NCBI GenBank assembly: GCA_947499075.1
Contig: CANMNA010000013.1
Span: 1 to 41,414, forward strand
DNA: 41,414 nucleotides
From: Myxococcales bacterium
GTDB lineage: Bacteria; Myxococcota_A; UBA9042
Direction of reading: 5' to 3'
Part shown: piece by piece, positions 17,619-28,300 of the stretch
Numbering within the stretch: position 1 is the first letter of the stretch
Layout: each line of letters begins with the position of its first letter
Program-made: the position numbers and the translations under genes
Notes under the pieces: model-generated
What the model saw: only the letters and a program-made list of their open reading frames with translations
What the model was told of the DNA's origin: nothing
Database searches by the model: none

Positions 17619-19046
17619 GTGCTGTTCTCGTCCGCGTTGTTCCTGCTGCTCGCCCTGCCGCTGGTGCTGCTGAGCTACCACTTGCTGCCCCATGCGCTGC
17701 GCAATCCATGGCTTCTGCTGATATCGCTGCTGTTTTACGGATGGGGCGAGCCCAAGCTGCTGGGGGTCATGCTGGCCTCGATGGCGCTGAACTACGCGGC
17801 CGGCCTGCTGATGGGCCAGGCCCGGGGCACCAAGTGGGCCAAGCCACTGCTCGGGGTGGCGATTGCCGCCAATCTCGGCGCGCTGGGGTGGTTCAAGTAT
17901 GCCGGTTGGCTGGTGCAGTCGGCCGACGCCCTGCTGAGCCTGGGGCTGACCTTGCCCTACGTCGCGCTGCCGTTGGGCATCTCGTTTTACACGTTTCACG
18001 CGCTGAGCTACGTGGTCGACGTGTACCGGGGCGACGCCCATGTCCAGCGCGATCCGGCCAAGATTGCCCTGTATTTGACGCTGTACCCCCAGCTGATCGC
18101 CGGGCCCATCCTGCGCTACCACGACATGGCCGACCAGCTGGGGCGGCGGCCGGTGAGCCGCGCCGACCTGGCCTACGGTGCGCAGCGGTTCATCGTCGGT
18201 TTGGCCAAGAAGGTGCTGATCGCCAACACGTTGGCCAAGCCAGCCGATGGGCTGTTTGGTGCGCCCGGCGATGAGCTGTCCACCGGCGCGGCGTGGCTGG
18301 CGGTCATCGCCTATACTGGTCAAATTTACTTCGATTTTTCTGGATACTCAGACATGGCGCTGGGTCTGGCGCGCATGCACGGCTTTGCTTTTGTCGAGAA
18401 CTTCCGCTGGCCCTACAGCGCCCGCGACATCCGGTCGTTTTGGCGCAAGTGGCACATGTCGCTGTCGTTTTGGTTCCGCGACTACCTGTACATCCCGCTG
18501 GGTGGCAACCGGGGCAGCGAGTGGCGCACCCGGTGTAACTTGATCATCGTGTTTGTGCTGTGCGGGCTGTGGCACGGTGCCAGCTTGACTTTCGCGGCGT
18601 GGGGGCTGTGGCATGGCCTGTTTTTGGCGCTGGAGCGCGGCCGGTTTGGTAGCTGGGTCGGCCGGTTGCCGCGCTTGGGCCAGCACGCCTATACCCTGGC
18701 GGTGGTCATGCTGGGATGGATCCTGTTTCGCGCCGATACCTTTGGCCAAGCGGCGGGCATCGTGCGCGCGATGGTCGGCCTGGCGCCGCACGACATTGGG
18801 CGATTTCCGCTGGGCCTGTGGCTGGGCAAAGACGTGGTGCTGGCGCTGGTGGCGGGCGCCTTGCTGTCGCAGCCGGTGGCGCCGTGGTTAGCGACCCGCT
18901 GGCAGGCCATGCGCTCCGCGGGCCACCGCGGCCGCGACGCGTTGATGCAAGCCGCGCTGGTGGTCTCGCTGTTGGGCCTGGTCACAGTTTGCGCGACGCT
19001 GCTGGGCGCCGCCACCCACAATCCTTTTATCTACTTTCGGTTTTAG
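17619..19046 (+). CDS. MBOAT-family polysaccharide O-acyltransferase (AlgI-like)
   Basis: A polytopic membrane protein of 475 residues that should carry acetyl groups across the inner membrane for O-acetylation of an exopolysaccharide. The start is placed at GTG 17619, giving the usual family N terminus (M)LFSSALFLL, with AGGTG upstream; an in-frame ATG at 17529 has no ribosome binding site. Family motifs: PLGISFYTFHALSYVVDVYRG, DFSGYSDMALG, FWRKWHMSLSFWFRDYLY with His279, and CGLWHGAS with His319, matching the essential MBOAT His. At least nine hydrophobic segments are visible. The gene is followed after three bases by an AlgJ/AlgX-like gene, the usual partner. No polysaccharide synthase is in view, so the substrate is unknown. 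Confidence 0.93.
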   Translation: MLFSSALFLLLALPLVLLSYHLLPHALRNPWLLLISLLFYGWGEPKLLGVMLASMALNYAAGLLMGQARGTKWAKPLLGVAIAANLGALGWFKYAGWLVQSADALLSLGLTLPYVALPLGISFYTFHALSYVVDVYRGDAHVQRDPAKIALYLTLYPQLIAGPILRYHDMADQLGRRPVSRADLAYGAQRFIVGLAKKVLIANTLAKPADGLFGAPGDELSTGAAWLAVIAYTGQIYFDFSGYSDMALGLARMHGFAFVENFRWPYSARDIRSFWRKWHMSLSFWFRDYLYIPLGGNRGSEWRTRCNLIIVFVLCGLWHGASLTFAAWGLWHGLFLALERGRFGSWVGRLPRLGQHAYTLAVVMLGWILFRADTFGQAAGIVRAMVGLAPHDIGRFPLGLWLGKDVVLALVAGALLSQPVAPWLATRWQAMRSAGHRGRDALMQAALVVSLLGLVTVCATLLGAATHNPFIYFRF

Positions 19047-19049
19047 CCC

Positions 19050-20183
19050 ATGACCGGCCCAATTGTCCGCCCCCAGACTTTGCTACAAGCGCCCGCGCAA
19101 TGGGCGCTGCTGGTCGGTTTTGCGACGCTGCTCGCACTGCCCTCGCTCGATTGGGCCCAGGGCATTGATCCAACGCCGCCGCCTGAGGAAAACCGCACGC
19201 CCGCGCCGCAGGTGCAGGTGCCCAAGACGCTGCTGGCCATGGCGGCGTGGCCGGCCGCGTACGAGGCGTGGTTCAAGGATCACTTTGGCTTGCGCAATAC
19301 GCTGATCGCGTGGCACAGCACGCTCATGCTCGATTGGTTCGGCGTGTCACCGTCCAAGGACGTGCTGATCGGCAAGGACGGTTGGCTGTTTCTGGGTGCG
19401 ACCAAGAACGTCGATGCCTACCGCTGTGTGGCGCCCTACACGCCCAAAGAGTTGGAGGACCAGCGCAAGCAACTGGTCGCCACCCGCGATTGGTTGCGCG
19501 ACCGCGGCATTGCCTACCTCAAGGTGTGGGTGCCGATCAAGGCCAATATCTATCCAGAATTCTTGCCCAATGGCCTAACCAAGCTGGCACAGCCGTGCCG
19601 GATGGCCCAGTGGTTCGCGCACATGGCCCAACACACCGATGTCGCGGTGCTGGATCTGACCGGGCCACTGCTGGCGGAAAAGGCCCGCAATCCTGAGCGG
19701 CTGTACTTCAAGACCGACACACACTGGAATCCGCGCGGGGCCTGGGCGGGCTATCAAGCGCTGGTGCCGCTGCTGCGCAAGCTGGCGCCCAAGGCAGACA
19801 TCATCATCGCGCAGCGGGTGTCGTTCCACATGCGCAGCGAGACCGGCGGCGATCTGGCCAAGCTGTTGGACATGACCGAGCGCTACCGCGGCAGCGAGCC
19901 CATCCAGGCGGTGGCCAACAGCCGGATTCAGACGGTCGACAATCCGGTGCAGCGGCCCAAAGGCATCCACCTGTGGACTTTGGCCTGTCAGGGGTGCGGC
20001 AAGGCCAAGTTGTTGATGTTCCACGATAGTTTTGGCAACCACCTCCGCACGTTCTTGGCGGAGAGTTTTGCGCGCACCGTGTCGGTCGAGTTTGGGCCTT
20101 TCGACAAGGAGTTGGTGCAGTTGGAGAAGCCCGATATCGTCATCGAGGTGCACCTGGAGCGGCAGATGACGCCGGAGCGGTAG
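19050..20183 (+). CDS. AlgJ/AlgX-like SGNH-family O-acetyltransferase
   Basis: A 377-residue protein with one N-terminal hydrophobic segment (about 17-31), so anchored in or exported across the inner membrane. The SGNH-like domain shows GKDGWLFLG (108-116), the Asp-x-His catalytic motif TDTHWNPRG (Asp223, His225) and HDSFGNHLRTFL with Ser327 as the likely nucleophile. In AlgJ/AlgX/WssH-type systems such a protein takes acetyl from the MBOAT partner and puts it on the polysaccharide in the periplasm. It starts three bases after the MBOAT stop without a good ribosome binding site, so translation is probably coupled. Its 3' end overlaps the convergent methylase gene by 44 bases. Confidence 0.88.
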   Translation: MTGPIVRPQTLLQAPAQWALLVGFATLLALPSLDWAQGIDPTPPPEENRTPAPQVQVPKTLLAMAAWPAAYEAWFKDHFGLRNTLIAWHSTLMLDWFGVSPSKDVLIGKDGWLFLGATKNVDAYRCVAPYTPKELEDQRKQLVATRDWLRDRGIAYLKVWVPIKANIYPEFLPNGLTKLAQPCRMAQWFAHMAQHTDVAVLDLTGPLLAEKARNPERLYFKTDTHWNPRGAWAGYQALVPLLRKLAPKADIIIAQRVSFHMRSETGGDLAKLLDMTERYRGSEPIQAVANSRIQTVDNPVQRPKGIHLWTLACQGCGKAKLLMFHDSFGNHLRTFLAESFARTVSVEFGPFDKELVQLEKPDIVIEVHLERQMTPER

Positions 20184-21054
20184 GCTTGGTTGTGGCGTAG
20201 TTGACGACCAAGACCTCCCGCGTCACTGACGCCCGCTCCTTGCCATGGTAGCTACTGTTCGCATAGTCGCTGCGCACATCCACCACGCGAAAGCCGGTCG
20301 CCCACTGCTGCAACAACGTGTTGTGCCGCCCCTTGTGTGTCAATACGTTCGACAGCGCAAACCGAATCCCGCGCCGGTGCAGTTCATCGAGTAACGCAAG
20401 CAGTTGGGCCTCCTGCTGCGGTCCCCAGTCGCCAAAGCCGCGGCTGCCGTCGTTGTAGTTGCCGGTGGTGATCAAGTACGGCGGGTCGCAGTAGACGAAG
20501 TCGCCGGGGCCCAGCTTGTCCAGGTCTAACGCGACAAAGCTGGCGACCTCAAAGACAATCGGTGCGCCGTGAATCCTGTGGACAAACCGCACCAGATTGC
20601 GGCGCATGGCCGCCGAAAGGTGGCTGCGGTCGCGTCCGAACGGGTTGTTGAACACAAGCGCGGCGTTGAAGCGCAGTTGATAGTTGAACGAAAACGCCGC
20701 CAGCGTGTACAGGTCCACCGGATCCGGTGCGGCGTTGTAGGCGGCACGAAACCGCAAATAGCCGTCCTCGTTGACTTTGGACAGACCAAACTCGGCGATT
20801 CGCGCGTCGATCTGGGCCAGCACGGCATCCAGCGGTCGCCGTTGCAGCGCGCGGCAGAGTTCGATGACGCGGCTGTTGATGTCGGCGCAGCGCACGCGCT
20901 TCGCCACCGCGTTGACCCCGACGTTGCATCCACCCGCAAACAAGTCGACGAACAAGTCGATGTCGTCTGGGAACAACGGCAACAACTGCGGCAACAGCTT
21001 GTGCTTGCCGCCGATGTAGTTCAACGGGCTCTTGAGCCACGGCGAAGGCGTCAT
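20140..21054 (-). CDS. D12-class DNA adenine N6-methyltransferase (second of a coupled pair)
   Basis: A 304-residue SAM-dependent DNA methyltransferase that methylates adenine at N6. Motifs in alpha-group order: LNYIGGKHKLL (11-21), SAM-binding motif I FVDLFAGGCNVGVN (about 35-48), and catalytic DPPY (190-193) followed by LITTGNYND. The C terminus SNV-x-x-HKG and EVLVVNY matches the family, followed by a short Ala/Pro tail. The start ATG 21054 overlaps the stop of the upstream methylase in ATGA, so the pair is translationally coupled; an upstream in-frame start at 21081 lies inside that gene and is less likely. The last 44 bases overlap the convergent acetyltransferase gene. The recognition site cannot be read from sequence. 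Confidence 0.92.
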   Translation of the reverse strand: MTPSPWLKSPLNYIGGKHKLLPQLLPLFPDDIDLFVDLFAGGCNVGVNAVAKRVRCADINSRVIELCRALQRRPLDAVLAQIDARIAEFGLSKVNEDGYLRFRAAYNAAPDPVDLYTLAAFSFNYQLRFNAALVFNNPFGRDRSHLSAAMRRNLVRFVHRIHGAPIVFEVASFVALDLDKLGPGDFVYCDPPYLITTGNYNDGSRGFGDWGPQQEAQLLALLDELHRRGIRFALSNVLTHKGRHNTLLQQWATGFRVVDVRSDYANSSYHGKERASVTREVLVVNYATTKPTAPASSAAPGAPR

Positions 21055-22085
21055 TTCGACACGTAGAACAGGTACTCGCACAGGCGGTCGTCGGGCGCGA
21101 CGACCTTACTCTTGTACTTGCGGTACTCAAGCCTGCGCATCTGAAAACTGCCGGGGCGACTGCAGCGCTGCAGAACTCGGGCAATAGCGTCCGCCGGCAT
21201 GACCCCGTCGCTGCTGTAGCTGACCACGATGTGGCGAAACTGGGCGTGGACGACTACGTCGTCCAAGGCCGCAAGCGCTGTGGTCTTGTTGCAGTAACCG
21301 GACTTCTCGGCAGCGTAGTCGCGCATCCCGGTGGTGCCGCGCAAGGAAGGCGCGTCGTAGCGCGAAATCGTCTCCAACACGTGATAATTGGGCAGGTACT
21401 GGCGACCATTGTACGGCGGATCGAGGTACAAGATGTCGCCATGGATGCGCCTGATCAACGTCGCGGCGTCCTCGTTGTAGCACCCATTGTCGCGGCCATT
21501 GTCGACCACGGTGAGACGCAACGGCGCATAAGCCTTGCGCGCGCGGTGGTCCCAATGTTTGAGGTAAGCCCCATAAGTGCCTGTGATATTGGACACAAAC
21601 GGCACGCCTTCCAGCACGCACGCCAGCAAGTAGAAAAACTCGCCGTCGTTGATCTCGCCGGCGGCGCGCCAACGGTCGAGCGTGGTGCGCGCGAAGTCGA
21701 TGCGGCAGGCGTTGGCGGGCGTGAGGTACATGCGCGCACAGTCGGCGTGGGGCGCATAGTGGGTGGCGATGAAGGCCTCGGGCGCACCAAGTGGGACATC
21801 GGGCAACGGCGCGGTGGCCAGGTACGCCAACGGATCGGCGATGCCCGCCGCCGCGAGCTCGGCGAACGCTGGCGCCCGGTTGTTCTCGACGACACCCCTG
21901 AGCAGCGCATACGCGAAGTGCAGGCGGTCGTTGGCGATAACCTGGTAGCGCGGCTTAAAGTGGCGGGCGACCGCGCCAGATCCGGCGAACAAGTCGCAGA
22001 AGACGTGCTCGGAGCCGTCGGCGACGGCGTCGACCAGCGCAGAAATCTCGGCAAGAAGATTGGCTTTGCTGCCGATGAAGCGCAT
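21051..22085 (-). CDS. D12-class DNA adenine N6-methyltransferase (first of a coupled pair)
   Basis: A 344-residue adenine methyltransferase. It begins MRFIGSKANLL, the usual D12-class N terminus; SAM motif I is FCDLFAGSGAVARHF (29-43) and catalytic DPPY is at 222-225, continuing NGRQYLPNYHVLETI. The open frame extends to a TTG at 22148, but ATG 22085 has GGAG four bases upstream and matches the family start. The two methylases differ strongly and so are not a recent duplication; paired adenine methylases of this kind are known from type IIS restriction systems with asymmetric sites (FokI-like), where each methylates one strand. No restriction gene is in the window. Confidence 0.9.
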   Translation of the reverse strand: MRFIGSKANLLAEISALVDAVADGSEHVFCDLFAGSGAVARHFKPRYQVIANDRLHFAYALLRGVVENNRAPAFAELAAAGIADPLAYLATAPLPDVPLGAPEAFIATHYAPHADCARMYLTPANACRIDFARTTLDRWRAAGEINDGEFFYLLACVLEGVPFVSNITGTYGAYLKHWDHRARKAYAPLRLTVVDNGRDNGCYNEDAATLIRRIHGDILYLDPPYNGRQYLPNYHVLETISRYDAPSLRGTTGMRDYAAEKSGYCNKTTALAALDDVVVHAQFRHIVVSYSSDGVMPADAIARVLQRCSRPGSFQMRRLEYRKYKSKVVAPDDRLCEYLFYVSK

Positions 22086-22217
22086 GGACTCCGGGGTCGC
22101 AGCGGCGCGACGGCGCGGGACTGTAGGCGGGTGTGGGTGGGCCGACAAGTGGGTGCGGTCACCGCGATCCGCCGCTTTGAGCGCATCTCTGCGTCACTGC
22201 GTCGCTTCTCCCGCTGC

Positions 22218-22235
22218 GGCGTACCTGAGTACGCC
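22218..22235. repeat. REP-like hairpin between methylases and giant barrel gene
   Basis: GGCGTAC-CTGA-GTACGCC is a perfect 7-bp stem with a four-base loop in the 260-bp gap 22086-22345. Its surroundings (CTGCGTCGCTTC before, CTCGCTC after) resemble short dispersed repeats of proteobacterial genomes. It could also act as a weak bidirectional terminator. Nothing else is evident in this gap. Confidence 0.4.
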
Positions 22236-22345
22236 TCGCTCTTTCAGTTCCTTGTTCCTTGTCGAGCGCAGCGAGCAACCGAGCACCGCGCATCTCAAAT
22301 TAGATTCCTCTGGCTGTGGATGGCATCGCGCCCTCGCAGTTCGGG

Positions 22346-25300
22346 CTAATACAACCCGATCAACCGCACAAAGAACCCGCCCGCGTCTTGCTTGACCTGG
22401 ATATCACCAACCGGACCCTGGACAATGTGGCTGAAATTATAGCCCAAGCCCACGCGCACCGCCTTGGCAAACAGGTACGCCGCCTCAAACAGCGCACCGT
22501 GGTACTGCTCGTCAACCAACGGCGTGGTCAAGTAGCGGTACTCGCCGGCTAGATTGAGTGCGCTGGTCGCGTGCCAGCCCAACCGCACAATCGTCAGCAG
22601 GCGCTCGCTAGCATAGACCGTGCTGCCGAGCGCCGCCCAGCTCTCTTTGGCGTGCTGGTAGGCGACTTTGGGCGTCAACTGCAGCTTGTACGGCAGCTCA
22701 AACGTGGGCTCCAACGCCACGATCCACTTGTCGCTGTAGAGTTGCGCGCCTTGATTGAGGTTGTCCGGCCGTTGCTCGACCACGTGGGTGACTTTGGTCA
22801 GCACGTTGAGCCAGTTGGTGTCGATCGGCCGGTACGCCGCCGCCACTGTCGTCTCTAACGCCTCGGCCTCGATGTGGTTGTGGGTCTGATCCTGGGTCCG
22901 CGTGTAGTTGGCCCGGCCGAACAGGGTCAACTCCTTGCTCAGCATCAGCTGACCGTTGTTCAGGCTGAGCACTTGGGCCTTGCGCAGGCCGCCGGTACCC
23001 GGATCGCCTTGGTCCAGCCGCAGCTCCTGACGGGTCGTGGCCTTCCACCAATTGCCGGCCAGCCATTCGGCACCGATCGACAGCGCATCGCGGCCCAGCG
23101 CGCCCGTCGGGCCACTGAACACTTGCTGGCGCTCGTAGCCGGCGTCTAGCGTCAGGCCTTTGCCAATCAGAAAGCGCTTGCCCACACCCATCACCGCGCG
23201 GTTCTGGGCGCCCGTACCCAGCGCATCAACTTGGTATTCGGCAAAAGCCCGGTTCAGCTGGTCAGTGCCGTAGCGGGTCTCCGCGCCGACGACTGTCGCC
23301 GACGTCGGCCGGCCCGACTGCAGGGTGTCTTCCAGCCGCTGCTGGGCATAGACGCTGGTGTCCTTGTCGAGCCAAGTGCGCAAGCCAGCGGCGGTCGCGT
23401 TTTGACCGGCCCATCCGATGCGCTCGGTCAAGGTCAGCGCCAGCGCCTTGTCGAGCTTGTATTCGGCGCCAAACGAGGTGATGAGCCGATCGCCCCAGCT
23501 GCGGATCTGCGCCGGGTCGCCCAAGCCGATGACTTGCTGGTCGGCGCGCAGGATCAACCGCTCGGTGGCGCGCCACGCGACGCCGCCGCCGGCTACGATG
23601 CTGTGGTGGCCCGTGTCGGCTGCGTTGAGCGGGTTGATCGCCCATCCCCAAGACGTCGCGACGTTGGTCGTCCAGCGCGCGTCGACCTTGTGGGTGTCCT
23701 GCAAGACCACGGTGTGGCGATTCAGGGCCGCAAACGAACTGGCGGCTGGTGCGGCGTACAGCGACGTGCCGACGAACAGGTCGCTCTTGGCCTCGCTGGT
23801 CAGGCCATCATAGCGCAAGGTCAGGGCATTGCTGCTGCTCATCGCCAAGTTGGCGTCGGCGCCAAACCGCTGCTGGGCCTGCTGCGCGATGGTGCCGCTA
23901 GACTGGAATCCTGGCGCCACATACTGCCACCACGCCCGCAGCTTGCCGGGACCGGCGCCCGACAGGTCAATCGGCGTAGCACCGACCGGCAGATCGCTGG
24001 GCTTGTCAGCAGCGCTGAAGTCTTTGAGATTGACCTCGATTTGGGCCTTGAGCGCGTGACCCTGCTGGACCGTGCCCGCGGGTATCTGGGCTTTGGTCAC
24101 GCCAAAGGTCAGGCCGCCGTCGTCGCTGACTGACAGTTGGGTGTCGCGCGCCTGGGTCATGGCCCACTCGACGGTCGCCTTGCTGCTCTTGCCCAGCACC
24201 AGCGTCGCATCGGCGCCGATGGCCCGGTAGCTGGCGTTGCCTTCGCCGCGACCTTCCTGCACGTAGCTGGCGCCCACGGCCACTTTGCCGCCGCCCACGG
24301 TCTGGCGGATTTGGCCACCGAACGCGGCGTCGTCGCCCGATTGCACGCCGCGCGCTTCGTAAACGACTTCGACCGTCACCGGCTGGCCATTCCAGCTGAT
24401 GTGCTGGCCCTGCAGCCCGGCTTGGGCCAGCGCCAGCGCGCCATCGACCGCCGACGAAATCGGTGACTTGAACAGCAGCCGTCCTTCGCGGTAATCGATG
24501 GTGTAGTCGTTGTTGCGCGCTTGGGGCAACCGGCTGATCTCCAGACCCGACGCGCGATCGCGCACCACCAGATCAATCCTCTCGCTGCCTTCGATCACGT
24601 CGCGCGCCGACAAGTAGAACAGCGAGCCACCAGTGCCGCGCAAGATGTCGCTGCGCCGGGCGATCTGCCGATCTTGCTGGGCACCATAGGCAATCACCTT
24701 GGTCTGGTCACCGTCGATGAGCTTGGGCTTGAGCTCGGCCCGCGCGCCGTACAGCGCCCGGTCGTAGCGCAGCAATTCCAAGCCTGCGATGTTGGTGCGG
24801 ACGTTGCCGATGTGCAGCTTGCCTTGCTCGGCGGTGACCAAGACATAGAGCTTGCCGCGGGCTTGCACATCTTGAACTTGGGTCGCGCCGTCGCCATACA
24901 CTGGGTAAAACCGGGTGGGATCGAGCAGGTTGGTGGCGAAGTCGCCCAGCGCCGGATCCTTGGTGGTGTCGACGTGGGCGGTAAACTGCAGGTCTTTGAG
25001 ACCCAAGTACTGACCAGAAATCCGGCCCTTGGCGTACACGACGCCGCGGGCCATCAACTGGGTGTTGTTCACGGTCCACGCGCCATTGGTCAGCCCGAGG
25101 CTGCCGCCCTCGCGCTCAATAGCGACCAAGTGCGCATCGACATGGCTCACCGAGGTGTCGGCGACCGCCATCAGGAACATCGCCTGATCTTTGACCGTGA
25201 CGTTGCGCTGCAGGATCGCCTTGTTGCCGCGCGGGTCGGTGCTGGTCAACTGCAGCGTCGACGGCCCAATCGGCAAGGGCACCAGCGCGTAAAAGCGACC

Positions 25301-28300
25301 GTCGCTGCCCACCGGGATGTCCTGACCGCCCACCGCAATCTTGTTGCCCGGCCGTGTCTGGCCGCGCAGCGCGATCTCAGGCGCGCCAAAGGCCAATCCA
25401 GCTGGCGGCAACCACACTTGCAGGTCGGCAGCGGCCGGCAAATTCGCCTCAGTTGCACCTTCGGCCAGCACTACCGGTGGCAGCATCGCGTCGCCCGACT
25501 TGGCCGCCCGCGGTTTGCCGGCGTCGGCACCGCGCACGTCGGCGGCCAAGCCATCGAGCAGATCGCTGCCGAACTCGGCGACGTCTTTGCCCGGCGTCGC
25601 CGGCAGGGTGTCCTCGCTCGGCGCGCCTGGGGTGGCGCCGTCTTTGCTCGCGCCTGGCGTGGCACCCTCCTTGCCGGTCGGGCCGTCTTTGCTGGTGCGG
25701 ATCCAAATCGCCGCTGGCCCGGCACCGCGCTGCCACAGGATCCGGCTGGACTTGCCCGCTTGCAGCGAGATCTCCGGCGGCAGCGCCTCGCCTTTGGCCA
25801 GCGGCCGATCGTTGAGCCACAGGCCCGGCGCCACCGCAAAGGGCTGCGGCGCGGCGTCGGCGGTGGCCACATTTTGGCCGCGCCAGCGCAGCTCGATCCG
25901 GTGCGGACCCAAACCTGCGCGGCCCGGCTTGGCGTCGGGCACCTGATTGCCCACGCCGGTCACCAACAGCGCATCTTTGTGGGCGCCTTTGGCCAGCAGC
26001 AGCGTCTCGATGCTCTTGGCGACCTTGGCGCTGCGGCCCAGCCCATCGCCCGGGCCATCGTCGTGCACGCTGACCACCGCGATCCGCCCACCGTCGGCCT
26101 TGACCGCCACCGCCAGCTTGTCCAGCCACTCGAGCGTACTCTCGGTGGGCACGGCCTTGTCGTCGTACAGCGTCGCCCGGACTTGCTTGTCGGGATCGCC
26201 CGCAGGCAACAACTCCTTGCCCGAGGTGGCCAACGTCAGCGCCACCGGCTGCGAGCGCCATCCGGTCGCGCCCGCCTGATCGGGCACCAGCACCTCGACG
26301 GCCAGCCCGTACTTGCCCGCCGGAATGCCGACGGCATTGGGCGCCCACAGAAAGCTCGACGGCAACGGCACCGACTGGGTCGATCGGCTCACCAGGTTGC
26401 CTTGGGCATCGACCATCACGATGCTGACTTGCCAAGCGTCCGCTGGAATCCCGCCAACTTGCAGCATCAGTTGCCCGAGCACTCTGCCGTTGGCCATCGC
26501 CACCGGCACGGTTGGCGCTAGCAACTGCACCGCGCCCACCTTGGCAATCAGATCGGATGTGCCCAGCTTGAGTCCATTGGGCAGCGCAGACAGCGCCAGC
26601 GGACCGGTCGGCAGGGACAGCGTGGTCTTGGGCACCGGGTCCACGGCCGGCAAGCGCGCTGGCTCTGGCTTGGGCTCGGGCTTGGGCTCGGGCTTGGGCT
26701 CGGGCTTGGCGACCGCAGGCTTGACGGCATCGGCATCGGTCTTACCGGAAACTGGACCATTCTTGGGCAAATCGACCTTGCTCTCGGGCGGCGCTGGCTT
26801 GCTTTCGGGCAGGGTCGGCTTTGGTTCGGGCAGGGTCGGCTTTGGTTCGGGCAGGGTCGGCTTTGGTTCGGGTGGCGCAGGCTTGATCGGCGGTGGCGCA
26901 ACCTTCTTATCGGCGATTTCAGGGGCGAGCGCTGGCTTGTCTGGGATAGGCTCGGCCTTCTTGTCAGCGATCGCCGCGATCACCGCATCGACTTTGGCCG
27001 CGCGGTCGCCCTTGACCAGCACCGGCGTCGGCACGGCATCCTTGGCCGCCGCCTTGGGCAGGGTCATGAACTCATCGCGACCCGAGCCATCCGCGGCACG
27101 CAGGCCAATGAGCAGCTTGCCGTCGTCGGGGCGCAGCACCCGCGCCAGCAGTTGGTGGTTGTCCAGCACCACAGGGTGGCCATTGAGCATCGCCCGCTCG
27201 GTAGGGGGCCCGATCTGCCACTTGCCCGGCTCGCCGCTACCGGCACCTTTGCGCACGGCAAACGGCAACAGCATCGACAGCGCGCGACTGCCAAAGCTGG
27301 TCTCGGCGCGCAGCCGCAGGGCATAGCGCTGGCCGGGCTCAAGCTTCTTGAGGATCCGCGTATCGCCACCCGGCATGACAAATGTGATGCGCTGGGTCAG
27401 GTCACCGGTCTGGATCGACTCGAAGAGCAGCTCGCCTTTGTGGCCAGTTTCGTTGACGCTGCGGATCTCCAAGGCACAGCGCGAAAATCCGGGGGTGCCT
27501 TGGGCCCACACGCTCAATTCGCCGTCCTGACCCAGCACCACCACCGTCGTGTCGCTGGCCAAAGAGCTGGGCCGATCCAGCGAAGTGGCGATCTTGGCCG
27601 CGACCTTGCGCGGCGCCAGCTTCTTGCCGTCGACCGCAATGTCGAGCGTCTGCGCGTCGCCCTCCAGCAGGACCACGCCCGGACCCACCGTGAGCGGCGA
27701 GACATCGTCAGGCGGCATGGCCTGGATTTGCCCGGGCCCCACCGGCTGCAACGAGCACTTGACCGCAAAGGTCAGCGGCAGCAGCACACCGCGGGTCAGG
27801 TACAGGATTTTCTTGCCGTCTTCGACAAAGGTCGAGCCCGGCGGCAACGTATCCGGGTCCACTTTGAACAAGTGGCTGCCACCGGGCAAATTGACAAAGT
27901 GCAAGCGGCCATAGACATCGGACGCCGCAAATTCACCCGTGTCGCTGTACACACGCACGCCGGGCAGGCCTTCCTCACCACTGTCTTGGTCGCCGTTGGC
28001 GTTGGCATCGCAAAACACCTTGCCGACCACCGCTGCGCGGTCGAACAGCGGGTCGGCGAGCACGGTCAGCGCCGCCAGCGCCTTGTCCGAGAGCGCACTG
28101 CCACCGGTGTCGAACAGCTGGGCAAAGGTCTGTTGCGTGGTGCCAATGCCCGCCTGGGTGCTGATGGCGGCAAAGAATTGCAGCGTGAGCTCAGCGCCTG
28201 CCGGCAAGTCCAGGCCGGTCGCCTGCCCAGAAGTGGCCGACTGCTTGCGGAACGACAACAGCGAACCGCTCACCGGTGCCAGCGGCACGGCCAGCACCGC

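Noticed and set aside
22086..22148. TTG start at 22148 for the first methylase
   Set aside because: It gives a Pro/Arg/Ala-rich extension unlike the family; ATG 22085 has GGAG upstream and yields the usual MRFIGSK start.
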